The notes beneath the pieces are model-generated. The model made no database searches. It saw only the letters and a program-made list of their open reading frames with translations, and was not told the origin of the DNA. This document shows positions 33,386 through 44,160 of a stretch of DNA of 64,000 nucleotides, piece by piece. Every line of letters begins with the position of its first letter. Positions within the stretch are counted from its first letter, which is position 1. The position numbers were made by a program, and so were the translations under genes. Origin of the DNA: Kuschelorhynchus macadamiae (taxonomy: Eukaryota; Arthropoda; Insecta; Coleoptera; Curculionidae); NCBI GenBank assembly GCA_030620095.1, contig JAUTXW010003840.1:310001-374000 (forward strand), in the 5' to 3' direction.

Positions 33386-33720
33386 GTTTGTTTTAGTGTT
33401 CGGTTCGTTCAATGTAGTGTCCCCGCTCCCCCATCTTTCCAGCCCTTTGGGCGCGGTACACCACCCACGACGTCCCAAGGGGTTGGGTTTTGGACAGGCC
33501 CGGGGTGCACGCGATTTTTGATTTGGTTTTCACGTCACTTGCGACGATTAACGACTCATTTTTTTTCAGCCGAAGAAACACGAGAAGATACCGTGTTTTT
33601 ATAAGTCTGTTTCTTTATTCTGGTATTTATGTTCCCATTGGTGCGGACAGTCTATTTCATATTTAGAGCACGTTTTTTTGGATCGCCCGCACCAATAGGC
33701 AAATATAATTGCAGGTCACC
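33386..33720 (+). other. GC-rich block with a stem-loop between alternative exons
   Basis: A CpG-rich stretch (33420-33540: gggcgcggtacaccacccac, ggcccggggtgcacgcg) is followed by a stem whose arms are ccattggtgcgg (about 33637-33648) and ccgcaccaatagg (about 33687-33699). It lies between alternative exon 3 copies 2 and 3. Short open frames on both strands reflect composition. A role in exon choice is possible but only inferred. Confidence 0.4.
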
Positions 33721-34720
33721 TATTATTATAGAGGTTTAAAGCGCATTTACAATATTTACTCACACAACATCTTTCAGCTAAAAAAAATAAATTGTTGTGA
33801 GCCAAAGGTACATTTTATTAACGCTACCAAGATTTTTTCCATGTTCAACAAGAGTCCAAAAAACTAAATCCATCAATTTTACAGCAATTTTCCCGATCTT
33901 TGTATAAATGACAATATTTCACATGGTTAATTTTCTTTAACACCAGTTTTATATAATATTATATTATCCATAAATTACTTTGTCACCTTTCCCTCTATCT
34001 CACCTAATATTGCAAGTAAATAAAAATGTTCAAGAGAATGACTTTCGCGGAATATACAAAATATAATGTATTTCTTGAATTTACACAAAATAAATTAGAA
34101 GAAAGTTATAAACAAGAAAGGTTTAAATTATTGCTAGGCTTAATCAGTTTTTTGTGTACCAAACTATCAGGAGAAATTTTTTTTTTCAGTTTCGAAAGTA
34201 TATACGTCATTTGTTTAGGGTTTAATACATATGAAATTCACAAATAGACAAAAAATATAGGAAATTTGATTAAAAACCTGTTTTATGTATTTCCTTTAAC
34301 CCAACCTTTATATTATTAATAATTTAATTAAATTGAATTTTTTGGAATTCGCTTGTATTAAACCTTTCTTGATATGTGGAATTTTGAGCGAGATTAAGAG
34401 GGATGGTCCAAGGCAATTTGATTTTTATGAAACTTTAAATTGCGGGTTCGAAGGATGTAAATCAAAACTATGGGAGGTAAAAAAGTATCTTGATACATCT
34501 TGTAGATCTGTAGATATTTTTAAATCAAAGCGATATTAATAAGTTTTAAAAAAATACATAGAAGTGTTTTAAATTTTTTAGATAATTTGCATCGTTTAGA
34601 GATTATTTCATAACTTCTAAAAAAATATCCAAAATAAAAGTATTATACACGGATAGATAGATAATTTTGTCGTTAATAATAGAGCTAATTATAATTTTGA
34701 AAACGAATTTAAGTTTCTAA
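33721..34720 (+). other. Rdl intron
   Basis: AT-rich; the short frames at 34026-34247 and 34333-34539 show no domain. Nothing recognised. Confidence 0.5.
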
Positions 34721-34969
34721 TATACAGGGTGTTAAAGAAATACCTTACAAAATCAAAAAAAAGTTTCGTGTTTAATTCAACCAATATATTAAATGTATAC
34801 CTTAGACAATTATCTGGAAAGATTTTTGAAAATTTTAATCTATGGGGTTTCGTCAAGAAGTTATACTTACTACATAATTTTGGGTGCTGCTTTTTAAATA
34901 CAGAAATATATTGAAGTTTTTGGTCCAGAACATAAATAGTAATAAAGCTATTTATTTACACCCTGTATA
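34721..34969. mobile_element. Mariner-type MITE
   Basis: 249 bp bounded by tatacagggtgttaaagaaa and the reverse complement of tatacagggtgtaaataaa. The ends are TA, with no coding. Confidence 0.75.
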
Positions 34970-35226
34970 ATAAATAGAATTTAAAAAGAACTGTAAAATT
35001 GATATGTAGCATGGAATGACTCTTGTGGAGCAAAAAAAAAAAGAAGACTGCTATTTGTAAAGCGAACATAGTACAATTAATGTAAAATATGAGTTATGAA
35101 TATTTACAAACAAATTCAGCATTTCAGCTATAAACTCTGTACAATATATGTTATTTGAATTATGAATATTGTACAATGCAAGTGTAATTAGTACAAGTCA
35201 TATCAGTCAAATTTAACGGTTTGCAG

Positions 35227-35294
35227 GACCACCAGTTGATGTAGGAGTCACCATGTACGTTCTCAGTATCAGCTCAGTGTCGGAGGTCCAGATG
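35227..35294 (+). CDS. Rdl: Rdl alternative exon 3, copy 3
   Basis: 68 nt after tttgcag. With the phase-1 G it encodes G-P-P-V-D-V-G-V-T-M, then YVLSISSVSEVQM. Drosophila exon 3a carries SSVSEV at this position. The donor is ATG|GTACAT, again a GTAC donor as in the other two copies. It is the last Rdl exon found in the window; the next, expected to encode DFTLDFYFRQFW, was not seen. Confidence 0.92.
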
Positions 35295-35519
35295 GTACAT
35301 AAATCATTTTACATACTAACAGTTGTAATATGCCTCCCTCTAGCGGACTCATCTTCAATCAAATTTGACTTTAATACATACAATGTTGTCCTCTTATAAG
35401 GAGAGTCATGAATTGAAAGTTGAGTCCTTTGGATAGAGCTAGGATTGATTCGTAGGCAATAATTATATAAACCAATTTTTTTTAAAGCGCAATTGTTTTC
35501 TTCATTTAAATAGGGTTTT
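35295..35519 (+). other. Intron spacer
   Basis: Nothing recognised. Confidence 0.4.
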
Positions 35520-35967
35520 AAATTTCTTCTTTTTATTTCGAGTCAGTTTGTTATTTTTTATTATTTTTTTACGTATTGTTGTTCTTAAAACTGATTTTAA
35601 CCCATTTCTAGAAAGGTGTTTAGAAATTTTGATAGTTAAATTACCGATATGGGTTATAGTTTTAAAAGTACTGTGGTTGACGTTTTTAACTGATGGGAAA
35701 ACGAAATTAAATGTTTTTTATAAAATTTTTTATTTCCTGCTCTATGTTTAATTAAATTTGGCTCTGTATTGTAACATTCATGTGTTAAAGATACGGACAA
35801 TTTTTTGTGAATAAAGATGACAATGAACAATTATGAATAACACTATTCGTGTGTAACAGATAATAGATTTATTTTGTTCTATTTCTGCGGTAAACTTAAT
35901 TCTTGGATGTAATTATTTATAAAGTTTAGGAATTGTTTTAATTGTCGTTCTGTACCTATCAAACAGG
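35520..35967 (-). mobile_element. Inverted partial copy of the Penelope-like element
   Basis: On the - strand this stretch repeats parts of the element downstream: 35862-35967 matches 36592-36690 (acagaac-acaattaa, cctaaactttataaataatt, gaattaagtttaccgcagaa), and 35520-35860 matches 36755-37150 (aatcagttttaag-acaacaatac, ctcactcgagacaaaaagaa with changes). About 65 bp are missing in between. Such an inverted 5' partial copy is a known arrangement of Penelope-like elements. Confidence 0.8.
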
Positions 35968-37441
35968 CGTTTGTCAAAAAATTATTAAAAACACAGTAAT
36001 TTTTTTTAATGACTATAAAAAATTCAAATTATTAACTATGAACCCGCAAGCTCCAAAATTGTATTCTCAAATTAGATTATATAAAAATTATTAACCAATA
36101 AAACCTTTAGTATCCTTCGTAGCAACTCCACTAAATTATCTGACAAACTAGTTAAACATATAGCAAAATTCTGCAACTTTAAAGCAAAATGGAGTATTAA
36201 AAACTATTATGAATATGAATTAATCAACAATATTAGAAGCATCGGACTTCCGACAAACGCAAAATTTAAATCTTTGCTGTTCAAAATCTTTATTTTAGCA
36301 TTCCTCCAAACGAAGCAATAAAAGTAGTATTTTTAGTAAAAAATAAAGTAAATTCTTTAATAAAACACGATGTTTTAGATGTTCTTCCAGTCTATTTGGA
36401 TCAAAATTATTTTGAATTTAACAGTGAATTATATGTCAAATGAGGGTTTAATAATGGGAAATCATTTAAGTCTATTGTTGGCTGAAATCTTTATGAACAA
36501 TTTAAAAGACAAATACACGAACATCCTTTAAATAAGAATTTTTTGTACTGGTGTAAGTAGAGTTTATAATATAATTACTTGTTTTACAAGTACAGAACAA
36601 CAATTAAGTTAATTCCTAAACTTTATAAATAATTTGGAAGAATTAAGTTTACCGCAGAAATAGAACAAAATAAATCTATTAATTTTGATGATCTAACTAT
36701 AACACATATAAAAGAAAAACCTGATTTCCCTATTTATCGTAAACCATCTCACACAAATATTGTTATTCATAATAGTTCGTTTCATTCTTATTTACAAAAA
36801 AATGTCCTTTTAATTCCTTTATTCACAGACTTCTAAACGTATATTTATCACCTGAAAATTGCAATAAAGGGCTAAATTTAATTAAACAGATAGGAGTTAA
36901 GAACTGACACAGGGCAGAGATTGTAAATAAAATAATCGCTAAAAAATCTTATAAAAAAACAATCGATTTAGTTTTTCCATCAGTTAAAAACGTCAAACAC
37001 AGTACTTTCACAACTATAACCAACTTGAGTACCAAACTTTCCAAACACATTTTCAAAAATCACTTAAAAATCAGTTTTAAGACTAACAATACGTTAGAGA
37101 AAGTAATAAAAAACAATAAACTCACTCGAGACAAAAAGAAGAAATCAGGAGTTTACATACTAAAGTGTGTTTCGTGTCTTAAAATGTATATTGGTTAAAC
37201 CAACAAATGTTTTGAAGAAAAAATAAAAGAACATAAAACTAGTTACACATTTCAGACTACCACAACTCATCTACTAAACGAATCACACACATTTGATGAT
37301 AGTTCTGAAATTCTTTTTTCTGAAATAAAATCAAAAAAACTCAATTTTCTAGAAAGTATAGGATTTAATAAATTTAAAACATCTAGTCTATTACTAAACG
37401 ATCAGGTAGAATTATATAATTCCTCATTGTTAAACCTTTGA
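35968..37441 (+). pseudogene. Penelope-like element: reverse transcriptase plus GIY-YIG endonuclease, broken
   Basis: The + strand encodes, around many stops, a Penelope-type protein. RT parts: SIPPNEAIKVVF, DVLPVYLDQNYFEFNSELYV, GLIMGNHLSLLLAEIFMNNL (the motif normally GLAMGSPLS), and DFPIYRKPSHTNIVI after the catalytic region. The YVDD motif is destroyed near 36555. The C-terminal GIY-YIG domain is clear: SGVYILKCVSCLKMYIG, then stop where Gln is expected, then EEKIKEHKTSY and LNFLESIGFNKFKTSSLLLN, ending at 37441. Such elements integrate through the GIY-YIG nuclease. This copy cannot be active. Confidence 0.85.
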
Positions 37442-38929
37442 AAACTATTGAAAATAATGAAAACAGTTATTACCTGGACAAGGATTGCTGCAGATGCCTA
37501 TATTTATTTATCACTTATTTATTGTTGTCCATATAGGGTTATTTATTAAATATATTGGACAGAGGAGTCAGAAACTGGATGTGTATCCTAATGTGATCAA
37601 TTTTACGGGTTACAAAATTAATTGTAGTTAATTATTCACTGAAAAAGAAAACAATCACTATTAAGGGCGCTTAACGGTTTTTCCTACAACTTACGAATCT
37701 TTTCTAGCTGCGAGCATATTATTGTACACCACAGCAAGCAATTCGGTGTTTAACTCTATAACTATATCCGTAATGAGCATCACTATGTGCGTGTGTTTTG
37801 TTCGATTTCTGTGTATTTCTTTTATTTATTTTATTTTTTACAGTTTTTGAGAGACCTAAACTACATCCGGGCCAGACGTACCGGACTTGAATGTGTGTTT
37901 GTGAATCGTAATTGGTGCAGTCGCGTAGATGAAGGCGGTTTTTCTAAACGAATCGTTGGTTTATCTGTGTTGTGTTACTTTTCAGTTAAAATTGCACAAA
38001 CGGGTTATAAAACTTGTCCTGTCAAGCCTCGAAAACATAAATGGATATATTAGAGGGACAAAAATACATATAAAGGGTGCAACATTTAACTGCAATAAAT
38101 TCAATAACTTCAAAATTGTTCACAGTTTCGAAAACTGTTCTAACTGTCAAATTTATTCAGTCATATTGTTATTTTTTCATTCACTGAAATATTCCTGTAT
38201 TTTATATTACATGTCTTATACCTAAATTCAATTGTTTTCGAGAAAATGGCCTCAAAGTTTTCAGTTTGAGCCAATTATTGTTCTCTATGTGCTAAACGGT
38301 TATAATCAGAATGAATTTACTTACGATTGCTTTTTAAATTCTATAAGGTGATACCATCTTCCTGTTTAGCCGGATATATAAAAAATTGACAATGTTTTGC
38401 ACTTCCAGATAGCGTAAATACGTTCCTCACCACGGTATAGCTTAGCTTGATTTTTTAATGTAAAAAACAATGCATTATAAATCATACTCTAAGAAGCTAT
38501 GCATTGTTTAATATGGCACAGCAGTGTATTCTGCTGTATCACACTAAAAGACTAATTTAACAAATGTGCGTCCTAAAAAACAACTTAGATCAGTTTGTAA
38601 TGGAACATATCAGAGCGTAATATATGACTACAGAGATATAAGTGACTATTATGCTACGATATGCGCCAAAATAAAAAATGGGATGGATACCAGTAATTAT
38701 GACAGTAAATGGTGTGTTAACTGGTAAAAAGTTTGGCGCATCAGGCATGTCAGAGTGAAACATAAGATATACAGATTCCTTAGCTAAAACTATTTGAAAT
38801 GTTCCAGGAAAATTAAGAAGAGGAAAATTGAGAATTTAGAGGAAAAAGAAGAATATTCTAAATTCTAGAGAATTTATAAAAATCAAATATTCTTTGGAAA
38901 TATACACGCGCACCATCGCATTTTGGTAT
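37442..38929 (+). other. Noncoding stretch
   Basis: A GC-richer open frame at 37787-38053 (RDLNYIRARRTGLECVFVN) follows a tttacag-like acceptor but matches no Rdl exon or other protein I know. A word found at 38513 (cagcagtgtattctgctgta) recurs at 40031, suggesting a dispersed repeat. Otherwise unassigned. Confidence 0.45.
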
Positions 38930-39285
38930 AAACGTTCGCTTTGACGATTTTTTCCAAATCGGTGGATAGATCGACGGGGTTCGATTAAATGGCCATCAAG
39001 GTCTCCAGACCTTACACCATTGGATTTCTTTTCTTGGGGTATTTGAAGGAGGGAGTGTTTAAAAATAGACCAAACCGGTATCAGGATCTACAAGATGGAA
39101 TAAGGATTGAGGCTACTAATTAATTAATTAAATAATAACATGACCTAGCTTACCATATGGAAAAAAAGTTGAAGTGCCTAGAAATTAAAGAGTTGCAGAG
39201 AAGGGGCTGGAAATATTTCAAAATGCAGAACACCCATTTAAACCACTTCATATATTTCAGCTTTTTTGTGAAACATGACTCATAC
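38930..39285 (+). mobile_element. 3' part of a family B mariner-like element
   Basis: The + strand reads NRWIDRRGSIKWPSRSPDLT, PLDFFSWGY, then after a 1-base indel LKEGVFKNRPNRYQDLQDGI, the C-terminal part of a DUF4817-type mariner-like transposase. It is followed at 39130-39285 by the family B inverted repeat (ctagaaattaaagagttgca, tttaaaccacttc, gtgaaacatgactcatac). The 5' half is absent. Confidence 0.8.
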
Positions 39286-40403
39286 AAAAAATGTATATAT
39301 TGTACGATTCTTCGAACTAGAAAATTTAGAGAATATATGAAATGAAACTTTGCGAATATACATACAAATTGAAATTTTGAGAATACTGACAAATTTGGGG
39401 ATGCCATTTTTTCGAAAACAGTTGAGTGTAGATAAAGTACACGAATAACATAAAATATGTTCGAAATGTTCCGGCTATTTAAAAATATAATAATATACGG
39501 AGTGGTAAAAAATATGTGGACAACGTCGTAACGTATACATACAGATGACCCCACAAGCAAATTGTGCAAGTTTTCAAGTGATGAAATAATTCCAACCTGC
39601 CTAGTTTTATTAATGTGTTAACTAACCCATTGCAAGCAATTTCTTTTAAGCCCATATTTAACGTTTATTTTTGTAGGTATATTATACATTAGTTTGTTCT
39701 ATCTATCAGCATTTGGCTGATTTGGGTTTGTCGTATGGTCTTGTTGAATGCAATTTAAAAGCATCTCTTAAAACTCTACACAAGTCACCGATCTTTGGAA
39801 TATTAACGAAAAAAATTGAGTATCTCAATCCTAGCTTTTCTGAGAAAGTTTTATTATATTCAATTAATGTTCTTCTTTGAAGTTCCTTTTCTTTTTTTTT
39901 TCTTTGTGTATAATTCTTGTTTAACTGCTCTCTATTTGGGCGTTCATTCTTATTCTCTTGACATTTTAAAATTACCTTGACAATTGCCTCAAGTTACTAC
40001 CACAGAAAGAGGTATTTTTAAACGAATTTAATACGCCATAGCAGTGTATTGTGCTGTATCACAGTAAGTGATTTATTTTGTTTCACCAGGGGCATACGCA
40101 GGGAAATACATTAATACTTATAAAGAAAAATATGGTACCTTACTGTTTTTTTAAAAATCTAACAAGATTGACATATTAGAACTGCCTTCCTGAATGCCTG
40201 TTTCCTCAAAAATTGTAAAATTAAATATTAGCTAAGTGAAATCTATTCACCGTAGCCCTTAAGGGTTAAATATGTCTATGTCTACTTGCAACTAAATAGA
40301 TTTAAAATTAGAATTAGAAAATAAACTTTTTTAACACAAAACCCAGGACTCTGTAAAGCACTTAGCAAACTAAATAAAGATACGTGGTACAGCATTAAAT
40401 GAA
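39286..40403 (+). other. Noncoding stretch
   Basis: AT-rich; the 139-codon - strand frame at 39150-39569 overlaps the transposon repeat and has no domain. A second copy of the word agcagtgtatt-tgctgtatca occurs near 40040. Nothing else recognised. Confidence 0.5.
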
Positions 40404-40690
40404 TTATTGAAAATGTCTACCTCTTGCCATAATGCAACCTCCAGTTCGACGTATTGTATTCTGACGGATGCGTTCGAAAATGCCTCGACTGTTCTGAATA
40501 GTATTACAGGCTTCAATAATACCATATCGTAGATCTTCTACATTTCCAATGAAAGATGCATAAATTAGTGCCTTTAGGTATCCCCACATAAAAAGGTACA
40601 AGGGATTAATATCGGGTGATCGTGGAGGCCAAGGTTGTGGATCACCTCTTCCTATCCATTCATCACTGACTTTTGTTAAATTTTCAACGC
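40404..40690 (-). pseudogene. Mariner-like (DUF4817-type) transposase C-terminus
   Basis: On the - strand, open from about 40690: SDEWIGRGDPQPWPPRSPDI, NPLYLFMWGYLKALIYASFI, then GNVEDLRYGIIEACNTIQNS, GIFERIRQNTIRRTGGCI and ARGRHFQ. This is the standard C-terminal portion of the family. The usual PLDFFLWG reads PLYLFMWG, so the third catalytic Asp is Tyr. The N-terminal two thirds are absent. No inverted repeats were identified. Confidence 0.85.
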
Positions 40691-42679
40691 CCTATATTTT
40701 TAAAACTAAACCGTGTGTTCAAATGAACTTTTTGCCTTAGAATTAGCTAAGGAACCACGCCTTAAAATTTTTTAGCTTGCTTTTTGAACCCCTGTTTAAG
40801 TCTTCTATGATTCCTTGCCAGGTCACTGCAGAATGGTTATGTTATTGGAGTGGTTATGGTGTTATTATTTGTTTAAAGCTATCTATAAGCAAGACAGTTA
40901 GTTAATAATATAACTTTAACAACGAATCAGTAGAAATAAACACCTGGATTTCCAGTTCTAATACCACTATATTTTTCTGTGGGGTTACCTAAGTTCTTGC
41001 TAGTCAATGGGAGACAAAGGAACTTCTTAACTCACATAAACTGTAGTAATTGGGACACTAACCTAAGCAGTAAATTACGCGTGTCTCTCAGAACACAGAA
41101 AAATTAACATCCTTTAAAATTACAGCCTCATTTACCGGCTGCATTTGCAATGTGGGCCAGTTTGCATGTAGGTGTACATACTAAATAGTTTTCAAAAACA
41201 ACGTAAAAAGTAACCAAAACAGATTTGAGAAAATGTTAATAAAATGCTTAAATTATGTACACTTTAAGTAAACTGTTAACACTGAAGCTAACTAAATGGA
41301 AAAATCGCAGTCTTGAATACTTGGACTGTGTGCATGAGATGCCTCTTCAGTATGGCAAGATGCTTTTGTCGTATTTTTTTTTAATTCTCACTGTGTATAG
41401 GATAATTTTTTTGTTGGTCTGGTAGCTCGAGTACATGGTTGCACCCTATTAATCAGAGGTAGGATTGAAATAGAAAAAAGTTTGGTATATTATAATACAG
41501 TAAAATTATATTTTTGCTACAGAGAATTTTGTAAATCATGAAATGAATATCAGTACTCAGTTTTCGGAAAATGATGTGTATATGCCGACTAAAAAAAATA
41601 TTTAAAATATTTGTGTTCCTGCTATACCAACATATCATTTTAACTACGTTTATTATCTATTGGATTCAGATATAGTTTCTGAAAATTACTATAATTTAAA
41701 TATATGAGTGCTTGGGATTAGCCCGTGTGAGGACAGAATTACATTCCGACGTTTTGCCTTCGGTTAAGAGACGCGTCTTCAAGGATTTTTCTTTAAATCA
41801 AAATAATGAATTACTCAACGTGTGCTTATCGAACTGTCAACTAGTGTTACATTGGTTTCCACGTGTGATGAAGCACTTAGCGTGTATTCCTATTGAAATT
41901 GTTCTATTTTGGAATTTTAAAAGTAGAGCCTCCAATTTTTCGTTTATAATGAACATATTTTTAAAGTAGTCCATGCTTTTGAATTGGTCTTAAAAAAAAA
42001 CAAATGGTACAGTTTGAAAATAGACTAAATATTCCTGTTTTGCATAAAATTCGTAATTAAAATTTTCAAAGTTGCTGTTTAAATCTTTTAATAGAGCTTT
42101 TGAACTTCAATTGATCCTCAAAATGTAAATAATAAAGAATTGCGCTGAGCAATACCTTACTGGGGCCATAATATGTCAGTCTTCTTTGGTTATATGACTT
42201 AGAATCCCTATTTATTCATTAATTAAATGTGCCGGATGTCACTGAACATGACAAATGTAAAAAATATCAAAATAATAGCGTCAGCTTTCGGATTTTACAA
42301 AGAAAAAACAGAAATTTTATTACAATTTTGTAAACATCTGAATATTTTCAATAGACACGTATCACAATCGACACTAACTAAATGCAGGAAGGTATTATTT
42401 TTTTGTACACAGAAATGAGGCATAAGGGCGTATTTTCGTAAGTTTACGTAAATAATACAAATATTTTTTTAAACAATAATGATTCGTCTTTGACACGATC
42501 TGATCCCAATAGCTTTGACTTTTTAGAAAATATCAGATTTCTAAGATATATTCAAAATTTCAATTATGTATTCACTTAAAAAAAATTAGACTTAGACAAT
42601 TAGAAAATATTTAGACTTGAAGATTAGAATAAGTTACTCTAAATAATATGTTTATGTATTACAAGAGTATGCATAAATA
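40691..42679 (+). other. Noncoding stretch with a retroelement-end motif
   Basis: No gene. At 41709-41795 lies cttgggattagcccgtgtga ... gacgttttgccttcgg ... gacgcgtcttcaagga, which parallels one arm of the palindrome at 51304. On the - strand it reads TTGAAGA ... AAAACGTCGG, a degenerate hammerhead-type order. The rest is AT-rich and unassigned. Confidence 0.5.
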
Positions 42680-43377
42680 CACTACCTCCACACCGAACGC
42701 TTTGTTTATGTTTGGTGACATACATTAATTATGGAATATATAAAAATGTAAGTCAATTTTTTGAGCTAACAATTTATTTTAGAAGTAAGGACAACGTAAC
42801 TAAGGTCTCAAAAGGCTTTTTTGTACATAGTGAAACAAAACATTTATGTACATGTCAATTTTATAAAAAAATTAAGTTAGCTGCGTAAAAAATGCCAGTT
42901 ACTTCGTCATAAAGTTCCAGGTCTGAATACCTGTATATACGAAATTATTTACGTTTAGTTTAAAGTACATGATTTACCAATATAAATATGCTTAAGCAAT
43001 TGTAGCAAATATTGCTGAAGAAAGATCACAAGACAAACCAAATTTAAAAAATGTTTTAGCGACGTGGACACATTTCTAAATTCTTCTTTATATTTAAAAT
43101 GAACATGCCTCTTTCTGCAATTGATTGATTGTATTTTTTATACTATTATCGTAGAATTTTGAACGTTAGGGTATTGTCATGTTATATGAATAAGGGACAT
43201 TATTTAAATAATGAAACAGTACTGCAGATTTTTCAATATCCATTAATATGGAACGTTAAACAATTCTAGTCTATTTTAAACATTCGCAATTTTCATGATT
43301 CTAAACCGACTGCTCCAATTTTTTTTTCGGAGTATAAGTAACTAACTTTGAAATTTAAAAAACAGCAACTAATGTCT

Positions 43378-44160
43378 TAATAGGCCTCTCACCCTCTCTG
43401 GCATGCTTTCGATTAGATTTATTCTTTGGTCCAGGTTTTGCCATACTTCCACTGCAGCAACCCGCTCTAGGTTAGTTTAAGATTTCCTCAACACCGCACA
43501 CCGTGAAGAAGCAAGTCATCCCAATCTTTTAATTTAGACTTCATCCAAATATTCCCGGACAATGTGAGCTCGATCCCATATAAATTCCTGCCCTAGTTCC
43601 TAATAAAGCGGCTCGACAATATGAATCAGAATATCATCTCTGTATCTGGCAGCTGTCAATATGCCTTCAAGAAGCAATGGCGTCCAACAATCACGCATGT
43701 CATTAACCCAGAACATGATCTAACTCGTTCTTCTTGAACGTGAGATATACAGGTGCCAGTTGTTCGACGTTACCTGGTTCTCACCAAATGCATCATTGTT
43801 ATTTCAATACAGATATATTCTAATTTCATCAATAAAAATGGCACGATGCCATTGATCAAGATTCCAGTTTTCAAAACCTCATGCGCACCTGTATCATTCT
43901 GCAAGCTATTGAGGTAGGCTGTGGTCCTCTCCATGGACGTCTTGATCGAAAACTGCCTCGATGAAGATAATTTCTTACAATTTGTGAAGACACAGTGGCT
44001 TAAAGCAACTGCCAACAATACACACACATTACGATTTTCATTGGGAAGACATTGAGTGCGGAAGACCAGCACGAGTCCTATCTTCCACATTTTCAGTATT
44101 CAAAAACATCACTATGGTGTCTTTGAACTTCTTCGGCAACAGTTCTTACTCTATCCTCCA
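43378..44160 (-). pseudogene. Tc1-like transposase, broken
   Basis: - strand pieces in order: EDRVRTVAEEVQRHHSDVFE; after a frameshift VEDRTRAGLPHSM; SSQIVRNYLHRGSFRSRRPW then RGPQPTS, the end of the helix-turn-helix; WSMASCHFY near the first catalytic Asp (lost); VNDMRDCWTPLLLEGILTAA then RYRDDILIHIVEP; RAHIVREYLDEV, where the DNARPH motif has decayed; and MPERVRGLLRH at the C-terminus. Many frameshifts and stops. A third Tc1 family, distinct from those at 7758 and 17134. Confidence 0.75.

Noticed and set aside
33371..33604. 77-codon and 62-codon frames in a GC-rich block
   Set aside because: Overlapping frames on opposite strands without domain; treated as a noncoding GC-rich block.
37787..38053. 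Possible next Rdl exon after a tttacag acceptor
   Set aside because: The translation (RDLNYIRARRTGLECVFVN) does not resemble DFTLDFYFRQFW or any later Rdl segment, and no good donor follows.
39150..39569. 139-codon frame on the - strand
   Set aside because: It lies across a family B terminal repeat and is rich in Phe/Ile/Tyr as expected from AT-rich antisense; no domain.
38505..40075. Element bounded by direct copies of agcagtgtatt-tgctgtatcac at 38513 and 40031
   Set aside because: The copies are short and in the same orientation, and what lies between is a separate mariner fragment; a dispersed repeat is a simpler reading.
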